Below the pieces are notes generated by a model. It searched no databases. It was not told the origin of the DNA and was given only the letters and a program-made list of their open reading frames with translations. From Muribaculaceae bacterium (GTDB taxonomy: Bacteria; Bacteroidota; Bacteroidia; Bacteroidales; Muribaculaceae), in the NCBI GenBank assembly GCA_017436845.1, contig JAFSCJ010000018.1:1-64000 (forward strand): 64,000 nucleotides of DNA, given 5' to 3'. Below are positions 32,986-41,925 of the stretch, piece after piece; the first letter of the stretch is position 1; each line of letters opens with the position of its first letter. The position numbers and the translations under genes were made by a program.

Positions 32986-35124
32986 ATGACACACGATATA
33001 GTCTCTATAATAAGTGAGGAATTAAATCTTTCAAACAAACAAGTCTCGGCAACGATTAGATTGTTGGCAGATGGGGCAACAATACCATTCATCAGTCGTT
33101 ATCGAAAAGAAGCGACGGGTTCTCTCGATGAGGTTGCAATTAGAAATATTCAGCTGAGAAATCAGGAGATACAAGATATAATCAAACGTAAGGAATATAT
33201 TCTTGAAACAATTGAGGCTCAAGGTAAATTAACACCTGAGTTGAAAGAAAAAATAAATTCGACGTTAGATGCTTCAGTTTTAGAGGATATATATTTGCCA
33301 TATAAACCGAAACGTCGCACTCGTGCGGCAATTGCCCGTGAGCGGGGATTAGAGCAGTTGGCAAAAATAATAATGGCTCAAGCGTCAAGCGATATTGAAC
33401 GTCAAGCGTCAAGATTTTTATCAGATGATGTAAATAGTGCCGATGAGGCTATTTCCGGCGCACTTGATATTATTGCTGAGTGGGTGAGTGAAAATGAAAA
33501 GATTCGTTCAATCGTCAGGACTCGATATATTAAGAGTGCAATTATTTCAGCATCAGTAGTAAAAGGCAAGGAGGACGAAGCTCAGAATTATAAAAATTAT
33601 TTTGATTTTTCAGAGCCTTTGAGATATTGTTCTTCACATCGTTATCTTGCAATGAGACGTGGAGAGTCCGAGGGATTATTACGAGTGTCTATATCAATTG
33701 ATGACGAAGAAATGCTTGAGCGATTAGATAAATTCTTTGTAAAGTCGACGGCAACTTCTCAAGTAGCAGAATATATTCATCAGGCAGTAAAAGATGGCTA
33801 TAAACGATTGATAAAACCATCAATAGAAACAGAAGTGTCGGCATTGACAAAAGAAAAGTCTGATACAACTGCGATTGCTATGTTTGCCGATAATGTTCGA
33901 CAATTATTATTTGCTCCGCCATTAGGACACAAGCGCGTAATGGGTATTGATCCGGGATACCGCACAGGGTGTAAGGTAGTGTGTCTTGATGCACAGGGAA
34001 ATCTATTACATAATGATGTGATATATCCATGTGCTCCCACAAATGATTATAAAGGTGCTGCTCGCAAGATAAGTTACCTTGTCGAAGCTTATAAAATTGA
34101 TGCAATCGCAGTGGGAAATGGAACAGCGGGGAGAGAGACAGAGAAATTTTTATCGTCATTGCGCTATCCTCACAAGGTGCAAGTTTTTGTCGTTAGTGAA
34201 AATGGAGCATCAATATATTCTGCATCCAAAATCGCACGAGAAGAGTTTCCCGACAAAGATGTAACTGTGAGAGGTGCTGTATCTATTGGACGACGTTTGA
34301 TAGATCCTCTTGCTGAATTGGTAAAGATTGACCCCAAATCAATTGGTGTGGGGCAATATCAACACGATGTCGATCAAGCTAAGTTAAAAGATGCACTTGA
34401 CTATACGGTGTCAAGTTGTGTGAATTTAGTTGGTGTTAATGTAAATACTGCATCGCGTCAATTGTTGGCTTATGTTTCCGGAATAGGATCACAATTAGCC
34501 GGAAATATTGTTGATTATCGTGCCGAGCATGGTGATTTTAAATCTCGAAAAGCATTAAAAGATGTACCTCGAATGGGAGATAAGGCATTCCAGCAGTGTG
34601 CCGGCTTCTTAAGAATTCCTAATGCTGAAAATATATTGGATAATACAGCTGTACACCCCGAGAGCTATTCAATAGTTGAACGCATTGCAAAGGATAATAA
34701 ATGTAGTGTTGAGGAGATTGTAAAAGACAAAGAGTTATTGCACTCAATAGATTTGAATAGATATGTGTCAAATGAAATAGGTCTTCCAACTCTAACTGAT
34801 ATTATATCAGAGTTAGATAAACCCGGGCGTGATCCACGCTCAAAGGTAGAAATTATGGAATTTGATGAGCGAGTAAAAAGCATAAATGATTTGAGTGAGG
34901 GAATGGTGCTGAATGGAATAGTTAACAATATCACTGCATTTGGCGCATTTGTGGATATCGGTATAAAAGAAAACGGATTAGTTCACATATCTCAGTTATG
35001 TGATCATTTTGTGGCATCGCCTTCTGAAATATTAAAAGTTCATCAACATGTAAAGGTCAAGGTAATAGAGATTGATTATTGTAGAAACCGCATTGCGTTG
35101 ACAATGAAAGGGGTAGAACAATGA
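32986..35124 (+). CDS. tex: Tex-family RNA-binding protein
   Basis: 712 residues. The full Tex architecture is present: N-terminal helical region (IISEELNLSNKQVSATIRLLADGATIPFISRYRKEATGSLDE), YqgF-like RNase H fold (RVMGIDPGYRTGCKVVCLDAQGN, about 318-340), helix-hairpin-helix (GIGSQLAGNIVDYRAEHG), and a C-terminal S1 domain (about 635-708: GMVLNGIVNNITAFGAFVDIG). Tex is a nucleic-acid-binding factor linked to transcription. Its TGA overlaps the ATG of folK. Confidence 0.95.
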   Translation: MTHDIVSIISEELNLSNKQVSATIRLLADGATIPFISRYRKEATGSLDEVAIRNIQLRNQEIQDIIKRKEYILETIEAQGKLTPELKEKINSTLDASVLEDIYLPYKPKRRTRAAIARERGLEQLAKIIMAQASSDIERQASRFLSDDVNSADEAISGALDIIAEWVSENEKIRSIVRTRYIKSAIISASVVKGKEDEAQNYKNYFDFSEPLRYCSSHRYLAMRRGESEGLLRVSISIDDEEMLERLDKFFVKSTATSQVAEYIHQAVKDGYKRLIKPSIETEVSALTKEKSDTTAIAMFADNVRQLLFAPPLGHKRVMGIDPGYRTGCKVVCLDAQGNLLHNDVIYPCAPTNDYKGAARKISYLVEAYKIDAIAVGNGTAGRETEKFLSSLRYPHKVQVFVVSENGASIYSASKIAREEFPDKDVTVRGAVSIGRRLIDPLAELVKIDPKSIGVGQYQHDVDQAKLKDALDYTVSSCVNLVGVNVNTASRQLLAYVSGIGSQLAGNIVDYRAEHGDFKSRKALKDVPRMGDKAFQQCAGFLRIPNAENILDNTAVHPESYSIVERIAKDNKCSVEEIVKDKELLHSIDLNRYVSNEIGLPTLTDIISELDKPGRDPRSKVEIMEFDERVKSINDLSEGMVLNGIVNNITAFGAFVDIGIKENGLVHISQLCDHFVASPSEILKVHQHVKVKVIEIDYCRNRIALTMKGVEQ

Positions 35125-35504
35125 ATGTTGCAGTATTGAGTTTGGGCTCAAACAGCCCTGATAAAGAACAGCAGATGAGAAATGCAGTTAAGCAAATGAA
35201 ACACCTGTTTAATAGTGTGGCTATTTCTGATTTTTATGAGGTGCCGGCATTCAATGGAAAAGATGCTCCATATCTAAACGCAGTAATGGTTGTATCAACT
35301 GCAATGTCTATTAATGATGTGAATTTGTTGTTGAAGCGATGGGAAGTTAAGTGTGGTCGCACACCCGAATCAAAACAGAAAGGAATTGTGCCGATAGATT
35401 TAGATATTGTCATGTGGAATAGTGAGATTATACGGCCGGTCGATTATTCTCGCAGTTATGTGTCAATTGGAATAGCTCAACTGCTCGCTGAATTGGTAAA
35501 ATAG
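35121..35504 (+). CDS. folK: HPPK-like folate enzyme (6-hydroxymethyl-7,8-dihydropterin pyrophosphokinase)
   Basis: 127 residues, shorter than the 155-160 of E. coli FolK but like the short Bacteroidota form. Motifs: SLGSNSPDKEQQMRNAVKQM at the N-terminus, YLNAVMVV, and the catalytic Asp pair in PIDLDIVMWN (about 91-100). The ATP-binding region is reduced (GRTPESKQKGIV), so ATP contacts differ from the classic enzyme. It makes the pyrophosphorylated pterin for dihydropteroate synthesis. Overlaps tex by four bases. The other folate gene in the window is folC at 47-48 kb. Confidence 0.85.
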   Translation: MNVAVLSLGSNSPDKEQQMRNAVKQMKHLFNSVAISDFYEVPAFNGKDAPYLNAVMVVSTAMSINDVNLLLKRWEVKCGRTPESKQKGIVPIDLDIVMWNSEIIRPVDYSRSYVSIGIAQLLAELVK

Positions 35505-35507
35505 TAC

Positions 35508-37505
35508 TTATCTATTGCGGAGAGAGCGACAAGGAATTTGTTTGGTTTTACACTCCTCTAAATAGCGATTATGGCGACGAGGGTGTAGGTCATAACTAAG
35601 AAGGATTGTGTCGGCATTGATTGTTTTAGCAACATCATTAATATTCCCCTTGAAACCACGACACACAATGGCGTAGTCCGGCTTAGCATTAGATGGATAT
35701 ATGTCATTTGTATTATCAATAATAACGAAATGGGTGTTATTAAAAATGAGATTTCTTCCTTGACAGGAAAATAGCGGAGAATAAAAAGAATCTGTAATGA
35801 GTGTTATGTCTTTCACATTTCGACGTCCCATGTAATCCTTGTATTTAAATTCTACCCGATCTAATACATTACTATATTCGCTATGGTGAGCCGTTGAAAA
35901 TAAATACATTGAGGTGTCAATCCGAGTAATTATATTAGTGTAATATGTATCTCGAGGAATGAAAAATTCTATCTGAGGGTAGGTGGGCTTAGAAACATAA
36001 TGAACCGTGATTGTGAATATAGCGAACATTATAGTCATTATTCCATAGGCAATTTTACGATAAATGAGAGTTGCCAATAAGAGCAAAACAGTGATGATAT
36101 AAGGGATAAATAGCCATTCTGAAAAATATATATTATTAATTTTTGCAAAAGTAAGTGAAGCAGTCGTTTCGGTAATCGTAGCTATGATGTTATATGCGAA
36201 ATCAAGCATATAACAAATCCAATTTGAGCAAAAACCGCATACTTCAAGTAAGATTAATAATACGCCACCACCAATGATGATTGGCAACATGAATATAACC
36301 AATATATTGCCAATTAGGAAATATACAGGAAATGAATGAAAATAATAGGCTGAAATCAGTGCTGTACCTAATGTTGCAGATATTGAGACGCATGCAAGTG
36401 ATGTTATATAATACAAGATGCGTTGTTCCCTATCTATAGGATTGATGCGGTTGGCAAATAGCAGTATAGACAATACAGCGGCAAATGATAGCTGAAATCC
36501 TGCGGAATATAGTTGTAATGGAGAAAATAGAAGTATAATTAATGCCGCAAAACAGAGAGCATTAATTGAACTATGCCAGCGTTGGATAATTAACCCTATA
36601 ATATAAAGTGTTGTCATGATTGCGGCTCGTGTTACTGATGGAGTCATACCGGTCATAACAGCATATCCCCAGAGGAGTATAATCGTAATAATTAGTCGAG
36701 TGCGATTATATCCCATTATTGATAAAGGGAATAAAATAATTGCGATGATAAGGGCAATTAACCCTACGTGAAGACCGCTTAATGCAAGAATGTGAGCAAG
36801 TCCTGCTGTTGTAAAGTCTTGTCGGGTTTCTGCAAGTAATAAAGAATCATCACCTGTGATAGTTGCCGTAAGGAATTCGGTCGTTTCATCAGATAATGAG
36901 CTTGCTCCAAGTAACGAAACGATATGAGATTGTAATCGTCTAATCTGCCATATTAAGCCATTGTTTTCTCCAATAACGGTGATTTGCTCCGGTTGAATGT
37001 AGGTAGTAGCAGTAATTCCTTGATAGAAAAGGAATTTTTCCATATCCCACTCATCAGGCAAATCATGATTATTTTTGGGAGATTGTAATTTAGCCGAAAA
37101 AGAAACATCATCGCCCGGATTTATGACAGGATACATTGATGGTAAAGTCAACTTACAACGAAAGTCGGTACCAAATACTGAATCTACTTGATTTACTTTG
37201 ATAATAAGATGTCGCGATGTTTCCGATTCGGTAGTAGATATAATAGTCCCATTATAATGATGCTCGGTTCCTTGCAGTGATTGACAGAGTGATGCGGGAG
37301 TTTGAATGAGCATGTTTCCCCATCCAATAGCTAATGCCATCATGCAAATTGACACTATTGCTTTTCTCTTAAAGAATAAGAATGTTGCAAAGGTGGCAAC
37401 TAATAAGATTCCAATCGGAGACACTCCGATATCGGCAATGATAATACCTGTTATAAACGCAAGTGTTATCGGTAATAACGGGATGTAGGAGAGAGGTGGA
37501 CGCAC
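35508..37505 (-). CDS. comEC: ComEC/Rec2-family DNA-uptake channel protein
   Basis: 665 residues from a GTG start. The N-terminus has four or so membrane segments, then a soluble DUF4131-like OB part (about 75-180) and the competence domain with the hallmark GLAHILALSGLHVGLIALI (about 230-248) and many helices to about 510. The C-terminal 150 residues resemble the usual metallo-beta-lactamase domain in length but lack an HxHxDH metal motif, which I recall as common in Bacteroidota ComEC. In competent bacteria ComEC conducts single-stranded DNA across the inner membrane. Only 6 bases separate it from yeiH. Confidence 0.87.
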   Translation of the reverse strand: MRPPLSYIPLLPITLAFITGIIIADIGVSPIGILLVATFATFLFFKRKAIVSICMMALAIGWGNMLIQTPASLCQSLQGTEHHYNGTIISTTESETSRHLIIKVNQVDSVFGTDFRCKLTLPSMYPVINPGDDVSFSAKLQSPKNNHDLPDEWDMEKFLFYQGITATTYIQPEQITVIGENNGLIWQIRRLQSHIVSLLGASSLSDETTEFLTATITGDDSLLLAETRQDFTTAGLAHILALSGLHVGLIALIIAIILFPLSIMGYNRTRLIITIILLWGYAVMTGMTPSVTRAAIMTTLYIIGLIIQRWHSSINALCFAALIILLFSPLQLYSAGFQLSFAAVLSILLFANRINPIDREQRILYYITSLACVSISATLGTALISAYYFHSFPVYFLIGNILVIFMLPIIIGGGVLLILLEVCGFCSNWICYMLDFAYNIIATITETTASLTFAKINNIYFSEWLFIPYIITVLLLLATLIYRKIAYGIMTIMFAIFTITVHYVSKPTYPQIEFFIPRDTYYTNIITRIDTSMYLFSTAHHSEYSNVLDRVEFKYKDYMGRRNVKDITLITDSFYSPLFSCQGRNLIFNNTHFVIIDNTNDIYPSNAKPDYAIVCRGFKGNINDVAKTINADTILLSYDLHPRRHNRYLEECKTKQIPCRSLRNR

Positions 37506-37511
37506 TAATTA

Positions 37512-38462
37512 TTATATAGTGTTAATTACAACAATAAAACTGCTAATGCCGATAATTAGCCAAAGTAATATAGCCAATAGTAGAGGTTTGATGCCTACTG
37601 ACTTAATAGCAGTAATTGATAAACTTGCACCTATGAGAAATAATGTTAGTACAAGACCTTTCTTTGCAATCCACACAAGTGCTTGTGTGAGTTCTGACGG
37701 CAAATTACAGTAGGTATTCAGTACCATTGCTATAATAAACAAGAATATAAACCAAGGGATAGATATTTTGCTTGATTTATCTCTGAAAATAAGCATTGTA
37801 ACGAGAGCTAAAGGTATAATCCATAAAGCGCGAGTGAGCTTGATGAGGGTTGCTAATTGTAGCGCTTGTGGGCCATAGGCTTCCCCTGCACCAACAACCG
37901 ACGAAGTGTCATGTATTGCAATTGCAGCCCATGTGCCAAATTGCTCTTGTGTCATGTCAAAGAAATGACCGATTGGAGGAAATATGAACAAGGCAATTGC
38001 ATTTAGAATGAAAATAACCCCAAGCGATACCGCCATCTCTTGGTCATTAGCTTTTAGAACAGGACCTACTGCCGCAATGGCGCTACCGCCGCATATTGCT
38101 GTCCCTGATGCAATAAGATAGGATGTCTTGCGATTGAGATGTAACCAATATCCGATTAACACCCCCATTGTCATAACTCCAACTACTGAGATGATTGTAA
38201 ACATCATACCTTCCGCTCCTGAGCGTAATGACTCGTTGACGTTCATGCCGAATCCAAGGCCTACAACTGATGCTTGAAGCAAATATTTGGATGTTTTTTT
38301 ATTGAATTTAGGATAAGGACACTTGAAAATAATTGCATAAACAATACCTATCAGTAGAGCAACTGCCGGAGTAATAATATTAGGCAATTGTGGAATTAAA
38401 TTATAAGGAAAAAGCACTAATATGATTAGTGCTATGTATATAAATTTACCAGTTTTTATCAT
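37512..38462 (-). CDS. YeiH-family putative sulfate exporter
   Basis: 316 residues from ATG 38462 (MIKTGKFIYIALIILVLFPYNL), preferred because it overlaps the aroE stop as TAATG; the open frame also reaches 38495. About ten membrane helices, with YeiH motifs GLGFGMNVNESL (about 75-86), SGTAICGGSAIAAVGPVL (about 118-135) and AIHDTSSVVGAGEAYG (about 182-197). Members are annotated as putative sulfate or sulfonate exporters without strong biochemical proof. Confidence 0.88.
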   Translation of the reverse strand: MIKTGKFIYIALIILVLFPYNLIPQLPNIITPAVALLIGIVYAIIFKCPYPKFNKKTSKYLLQASVVGLGFGMNVNESLRSGAEGMMFTIISVVGVMTMGVLIGYWLHLNRKTSYLIASGTAICGGSAIAAVGPVLKANDQEMAVSLGVIFILNAIALFIFPPIGHFFDMTQEQFGTWAAIAIHDTSSVVGAGEAYGPQALQLATLIKLTRALWIIPLALVTMLIFRDKSSKISIPWFIFLFIIAMVLNTYCNLPSELTQALVWIAKKGLVLTLFLIGASLSITAIKSVGIKPLLLAILLWLIIGISSFIVVINTI

Positions 38463-39229
38463 TATAACGCTATTTTTTCGTTCCAGATATTCCAACTGGC
38501 AAATGCTTGTAATAACAACATTTCAAGACCATTTTTTACCTCTGCGCCATGTTCTGATGCTCGTTTCATAAAAAGGGTAACATCAGGGTTGTATAGTAGG
38601 TCATAACATAAATGCTCAGGAGTAAGATATTGATATGGAATATTAGGACATTCTTCAACATGAGGATACATTCCAAGAGGAGTCGTGTTTATAATGATTT
38701 TGTATTCATTCATTATTTCTGAAGTCAAATCACCATAAGTTAGCATCCCCTCACGCTTAGTGCGAGTAACATATTTAGGCTCGATACCAAGGTTTATAAG
38801 TCCTTGAACAACTGCTTTAGCTGCTCCACCGGTACCTAAGACAAGAGCTTTTTTGCGTGTAGGTGTTAATAGGGGACTGATTGAGTCGCAAAAGCCTATG
38901 ATATCAGAGTTATATCCTTTGAATTTAAGCGAATTTTTACTGCGTATGAATTTGATAACGTTTACCGCTCCTATCTTAGCCGCGTTTTCATCAATTTCGT
39001 CAAGATAGGGGATTACTTGTTCTTTATAAGGAATGGTAACATTTAGTCCGCAAAGATTGGAATTCTCACTTATAACTTCCATTAAATCTCCTATATCGGG
39101 AATTTCAAAATTCACATAGTGAGCATCAATGTTTTCTGCTTCAAATTTTTGATTGAAATAATTTTGGGAAAAAGAATGTCCTAATGGATATCCTATCAGC
39201 CCATATAGTTTGTCGTATTGTTTTTCCAT
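38462..39229 (-). CDS. aroE: shikimate dehydrogenase
   Basis: 255 residues. It reduces 3-dehydroshikimate to shikimate with NADPH in aromatic amino-acid synthesis. Motifs: LYGLIGYPLGHSFSQNYFN, the catalytic Lys in GLNVTIPYKEQVIPYLDEID (about 58-77), GYNSDIIGF, and a nucleotide-binding ALVLGTGGAAKAVVQGL (about 128-144). First gene of a minus-strand run with yeiH and comEC. Confidence 0.95.
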   Translation of the reverse strand: MEKQYDKLYGLIGYPLGHSFSQNYFNQKFEAENIDAHYVNFEIPDIGDLMEVISENSNLCGLNVTIPYKEQVIPYLDEIDENAAKIGAVNVIKFIRSKNSLKFKGYNSDIIGFCDSISPLLTPTRKKALVLGTGGAAKAVVQGLINLGIEPKYVTRTKREGMLTYGDLTSEIMNEYKIIINTTPLGMYPHVEECPNIPYQYLTPEHLCYDLLYNPDVTLFMKRASEHGAEVKNGLEMLLLQAFASWNIWNEKIAL

Positions 39230-39257
39230 ATTGACACTATCTTAGACAAAATTTGTA

Positions 39258-39265
39258 CAAAAATA
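39258..39265 (-). promoter_or_regulatory. -7 promoter element of aroE
   Basis: TATTTTTG on the minus strand matches TAnnTTTG, 28 bases upstream of the aroE ATG, with a TTTG about 22 bases further upstream. It lies back to back with the rnpB promoter. Confidence 0.55.
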
Positions 39266-39309
39266 CAATATCATTGCCAAAATACGACAAAAAATCAATG
39301 AAAATTCGC

Positions 39310-39317
39310 TAATTTTG
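39310..39317 (+). promoter_or_regulatory. -7 promoter element of rnpB
   Basis: TAATTTTG matches TAnnTTTG and ends 10 bases before the first base of the RNase P helix P1, as expected for a gene whose transcript starts at the mature RNA end. Confidence 0.65.
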
Positions 39318-39326
39318 TATTCATAA

Positions 39327-39708
39327 TGTAGTAGGATGGTTTGTCGCTCGCTCACGCATGAGGGGTGAGAGGAAAGTCCGGGCAACACAGAGCACCATAT
39401 TTCTTAACGGGAAGCTATCAGCGATGGTAGAGTAGCGTGACAGAAAATAACCGCCTTGTCTTGATGAGGTAAGGGTGAAAAGGTGAGGTAAGAGCTCACC
39501 GGGTGTGATAGCAATATTGCATGCCGCACGTCTTATGGGTTGCAAGGTCAAGTATACCGGCATTTAAGGGCTGCTCGTCCATTGTCGGGGGGTAGACTGC
39601 TAAAGCATCATGGCAACATGATGTTCAGATAAATGACAAACTATCATGGTGTCCCACTATATGTGGTAGTACCTTGATAACATAACCCGGCTTATAGTCC
39701 TGCTACTT
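39327..39708 (+). ncRNA. rnpB: RNase P RNA, class A
   Basis: The catalytic RNA that matures the 5' ends of tRNAs. The conserved GAGGAAAGTCCGGGC core starts near 39369. Helix P1 pairs GTAGTAGGA (39328-39336) with TCCTGCTAC (39698-39706) with a single G-T pair. The 3' conserved segment ATAACCCGGCTTATAG is present near 39682. A T-run (39710-39717) immediately after P1 probably ends transcription. Ends are inferred from P1. The open frames crossing it are not genes. Confidence 0.95.
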
Positions 39709-39746
39709 ATTTTTTTATTCTGCCATTGGAAGACTAATAAAAAGCT

Positions 39747-41105
39747 ATGAATGCTATAGATGAAAAATTACCAATATTCAAGCGCCTTAAGCAATGGTGC
39801 TTGTTGGTGTGGAATTATTGCAGTAAGGGTGTGTGGAGTGATACTCGCTCAAATGTGGTAATCAGTCTTATTAAGACGTTGAATTTATCAGTCAGATCTT
39901 TTTTAGATACAGATCTTCAATCGAGAGCTGCCGCGCTGACCTATCGCACACTGTTGGCAATTATTCCTGTTTTGGCGTTGATATTTGCTATAGCTCGTGG
40001 CTTTGGATTTCATAAATTGCTTCAATCTCAAATATTCACTTATTTCCCTGAACAAAAAGAAAATCTTGATATTGCATTTGGCTTTGTTGAATCTTATTTG
40101 GCTCAAACATCCGAAGGCTTATTTGTGGGTATCGGCATCATATTTTTGTTGTGGACATTGATTTCCCTCATTAGTAACATTGAAGCGTCATTTAATATAG
40201 TGTGGGGGATAAAGAAAGGTCGTGGATTGTGGCGTAAGTTAACAGATTACACCGCAGTTATATTGACGTTGCCCATAATATTGATATGTGCAAGCGGTTT
40301 GCAAATCTTCTTGTCAAATACTATGCAAGATGCTATCCCTTTTGAATTTTTATCGCCCATTTATCCGGTGCTATTGAAATTTGCAACATATGTGTTGACA
40401 TGGTTGTTCTTTGCAGGAATGTATATGCTCATTCCCAATACCAAAGTGCGTTTTAAGAATGCCTTTATCGCCGGAATAGTTTCGGGTACCGCATTCCAAA
40501 TTGTCCAATGGCTCTTCCTTTCAGGACAATTATATGTGTCAAAATATAATGCAATTTATGGTAGTTTTTCTTTAATACCATTGCTGTTGATGTGGTTGTA
40601 TTTTGTGTGGGTGATAACGCTGTCAGGGGCTGTGTTGTGCTACTCATCGCAAAATATTTTTAAGTTTAGCTTCTTTAATGATATTAAGGAGATATCGCCC
40701 AATTACCGAAGAAAAATCGCTATAGCTACAATGACTTTAATTGCAAAACAGTTTGAGCAACATCGTCCTCCATTGACATTATCTGATTTGTCGGTTAAAT
40801 ATGATATGCCCATAAGATTGGTAACCGACATTGTAAATGAATATGTTGATGCAGGATTGATTTCTCGGGTTGTTATCAATGGCCCTGATGATGTATACGG
40901 ATTGCAACCGGCAATGGATGTGCAAAAACTTACATTAGGATATCTGATGAAAACGGTGGATTGTACCGGTGCTTCAGGGTTTGTTGATGAGTTTGACGAA
41001 CGTTTCCCTAAGATATTTGATATCGATGATAAGATGATGTTAAATGTCTATGATGATGTCAAGGATATAAAGCTGATAGATATAGATATAAAAATAGAAG
41101 ATTAA
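39747..41105 (+). CDS. YihY/BrkB family inner-membrane protein
   Basis: 452 residues. Six or so membrane helices fill residues about 45-320, with family motifs SRAAALTYRTLLAIIPVLAL (about 62-81), NIEASFNIVWG and YGSFSLIPLLLMWLYFVWVITLSGA (about 270-294). The C-terminal 130 residues are soluble and contain a winged-helix-like stretch (LTLSDLSVKYDMPIRLVTDIVNEYVDAGLI), as in the longer members of the family. It was once called RNase BN, which is now regarded as wrong; function remains uncertain. Confidence 0.9.
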   Translation: MNAIDEKLPIFKRLKQWCLLVWNYCSKGVWSDTRSNVVISLIKTLNLSVRSFLDTDLQSRAAALTYRTLLAIIPVLALIFAIARGFGFHKLLQSQIFTYFPEQKENLDIAFGFVESYLAQTSEGLFVGIGIIFLLWTLISLISNIEASFNIVWGIKKGRGLWRKLTDYTAVILTLPIILICASGLQIFLSNTMQDAIPFEFLSPIYPVLLKFATYVLTWLFFAGMYMLIPNTKVRFKNAFIAGIVSGTAFQIVQWLFLSGQLYVSKYNAIYGSFSLIPLLLMWLYFVWVITLSGAVLCYSSQNIFKFSFFNDIKEISPNYRRKIAIATMTLIAKQFEQHRPPLTLSDLSVKYDMPIRLVTDIVNEYVDAGLISRVVINGPDDVYGLQPAMDVQKLTLGYLMKTVDCTGASGFVDEFDERFPKIFDIDDKMMLNVYDDVKDIKLIDIDIKIED

Positions 41106-41129
41106 ATAGTAACTTAACAAATTAAATTT

Positions 41130-41504
41130 ATGAAAACCCCTATTGCAACAACTAATGCTCCCGGAGCTATCGGTCCATATAGCCAAGCTATTGACACAGG
41201 CTCATTTGTTTTTATCTCTGGTCAAATCCCCGTAAATCCTGCAACAGGCGAAGTACCCGAAGGAATCAAAGCTCAAGCAGCTCAATCGATTGCCAATATC
41301 AAGGCTATTCTTGCAGAAGCAGGATTATCGATTGACAACGTGGTTAAAACAACAGTATTTCTCGCTGATATGGCATTGTTTGGCGAAATGAATGAAGTGT
41401 ATGCACAGGAATTCACTGCGCCATTCCCAGCTCGTTCAGCAGTTGCAGTGCGTGAACTTCCAAAGCAAGTCCTTGTCGAAATCGAAGTCATCGCCATGAA
41501 ATAA
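41130..41504 (+). CDS. ridA: RidA family enamine/imine deaminase
   Basis: 124 residues, the normal length. Motifs: GAIGPYSQAIDTGSFVFISGQIPVNPATGE (about 12-41), PARSAVAV with the substrate-binding Arg (about 102-109) and VLVEIEVIA with the conserved Glu. It hydrolyses reactive 2-aminoacrylate-type intermediates formed by PLP enzymes. It lies 24 bases after the yihY-family gene, possibly cotranscribed, and ends at the terminator at 41541. Confidence 0.95.
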   Translation: MKTPIATTNAPGAIGPYSQAIDTGSFVFISGQIPVNPATGEVPEGIKAQAAQSIANIKAILAEAGLSIDNVVKTTVFLADMALFGEMNEVYAQEFTAPFPARSAVAVRELPKQVLVEIEVIAMK

Positions 41505-41540
41505 CATTGGTATATTTTTACTATTAAGCCTACATTATAA

Positions 41541-41581
41541 AAAACACGAAGGGGATAATTTGTTATCTCTTTTCGTGTTTT
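41541..41581. terminator. bidirectional terminator between ridA and the XRE gene
   Basis: Stem AAAACACGAA / TTCGTGTTTT extended by an inner GATAA/TTATC helix, with T-runs in both directions; the genes are convergent. Confidence 0.85.
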
Positions 41582-41799
41582 TATATGTCATAGAAAATAT
41601 CAGATATTTTTATATTTAAAGCGGAGCAAATTTTATATACTGTTTTTATAGTAAGATTGGTTTTCCCGGCTTCAATTCTGGACATATTAGATTTCTCGAA
41701 ATCACATCGTGCAGCCAAATCTTGTTGACTAATACCTTTTTCTTCTCTCAAATACTTTATTCTATTTCCTATAGCAATATATAAGTCATTTATTTTCAT
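41581..41799 (-). CDS. small XRE-family DNA-binding regulator
   Basis: 72 residues, almost entirely a Cro/C1-type helix-turn-helix domain (about 11-66): IGNRIKYLREEKGISQQDLAARCDFEKSNMSRIEAGKTNLTIKTVYKICSALNI. There is no ligand or dimer extension, so it is a minimal dimeric repressor. It is divergent from a five-gene secreted-protein operon. Two copies of a perfect palindrome occur in the 126-base spacer, one on the -33 element and one at the start site of the operon promoter, so it is the likely repressor of that operon and may also repress itself. Cytoplasmic. Confidence 0.88.
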   Translation of the reverse strand: MKINDLYIAIGNRIKYLREEKGISQQDLAARCDFEKSNMSRIEAGKTNLTIKTVYKICSALNIKISDIFYDI

Positions 41800-41809
41800 A
41801 TTTTATAGT

Positions 41810-41827
41810 GTTATCATTTGTGATAAC
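41810..41827. promoter_or_regulatory. operator 1 (palindrome)
   Basis: GTTATCATTTGTGATAAC: perfect 7-bp arms around TTTG. The TTTG in the centre (41817-41820) is also the predicted -33 element of the divergent operon promoter, so a bound protein would block RNA polymerase. Confidence 0.8.
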
Positions 41828-41848
41828 AAAGGAAATTAACTACATTTG
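41817..41848 (+). promoter_or_regulatory. promoter of the five-gene operon
   Basis: TTTG (41817-41820), 20 bases, TACATTTG (41841-41848): the best full match to the Bacteroidota consensus in this window. Predicted start at about 41853-41857, giving a leader of about 70 nt to ATG 41926. Confidence 0.8.
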
Positions 41849-41854
41849 CAAAGT

Positions 41855-41874
41855 GGTTATCATATATGATAACC
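41855..41874. promoter_or_regulatory. operator 2 (perfect 20-bp palindrome)
   Basis: GGTTATCATATATGATAACC contains the same GTTATCA-N4-TGATAAC core as operator 1; centres are 46 bases apart, about 4.4 helical turns. It covers the predicted transcription start. Confidence 0.85.
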
Positions 41875-41925
41875 AGTAACATTTGTATGAAATATATGAT
41901 TAAAGAATATGATAATAAATAAGTT

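Noticed and set aside
39321..39563. 80-codon minus-strand frame
   Set aside because: Overlaps rnpB, which is recognised by its conserved core and P1 pairing.
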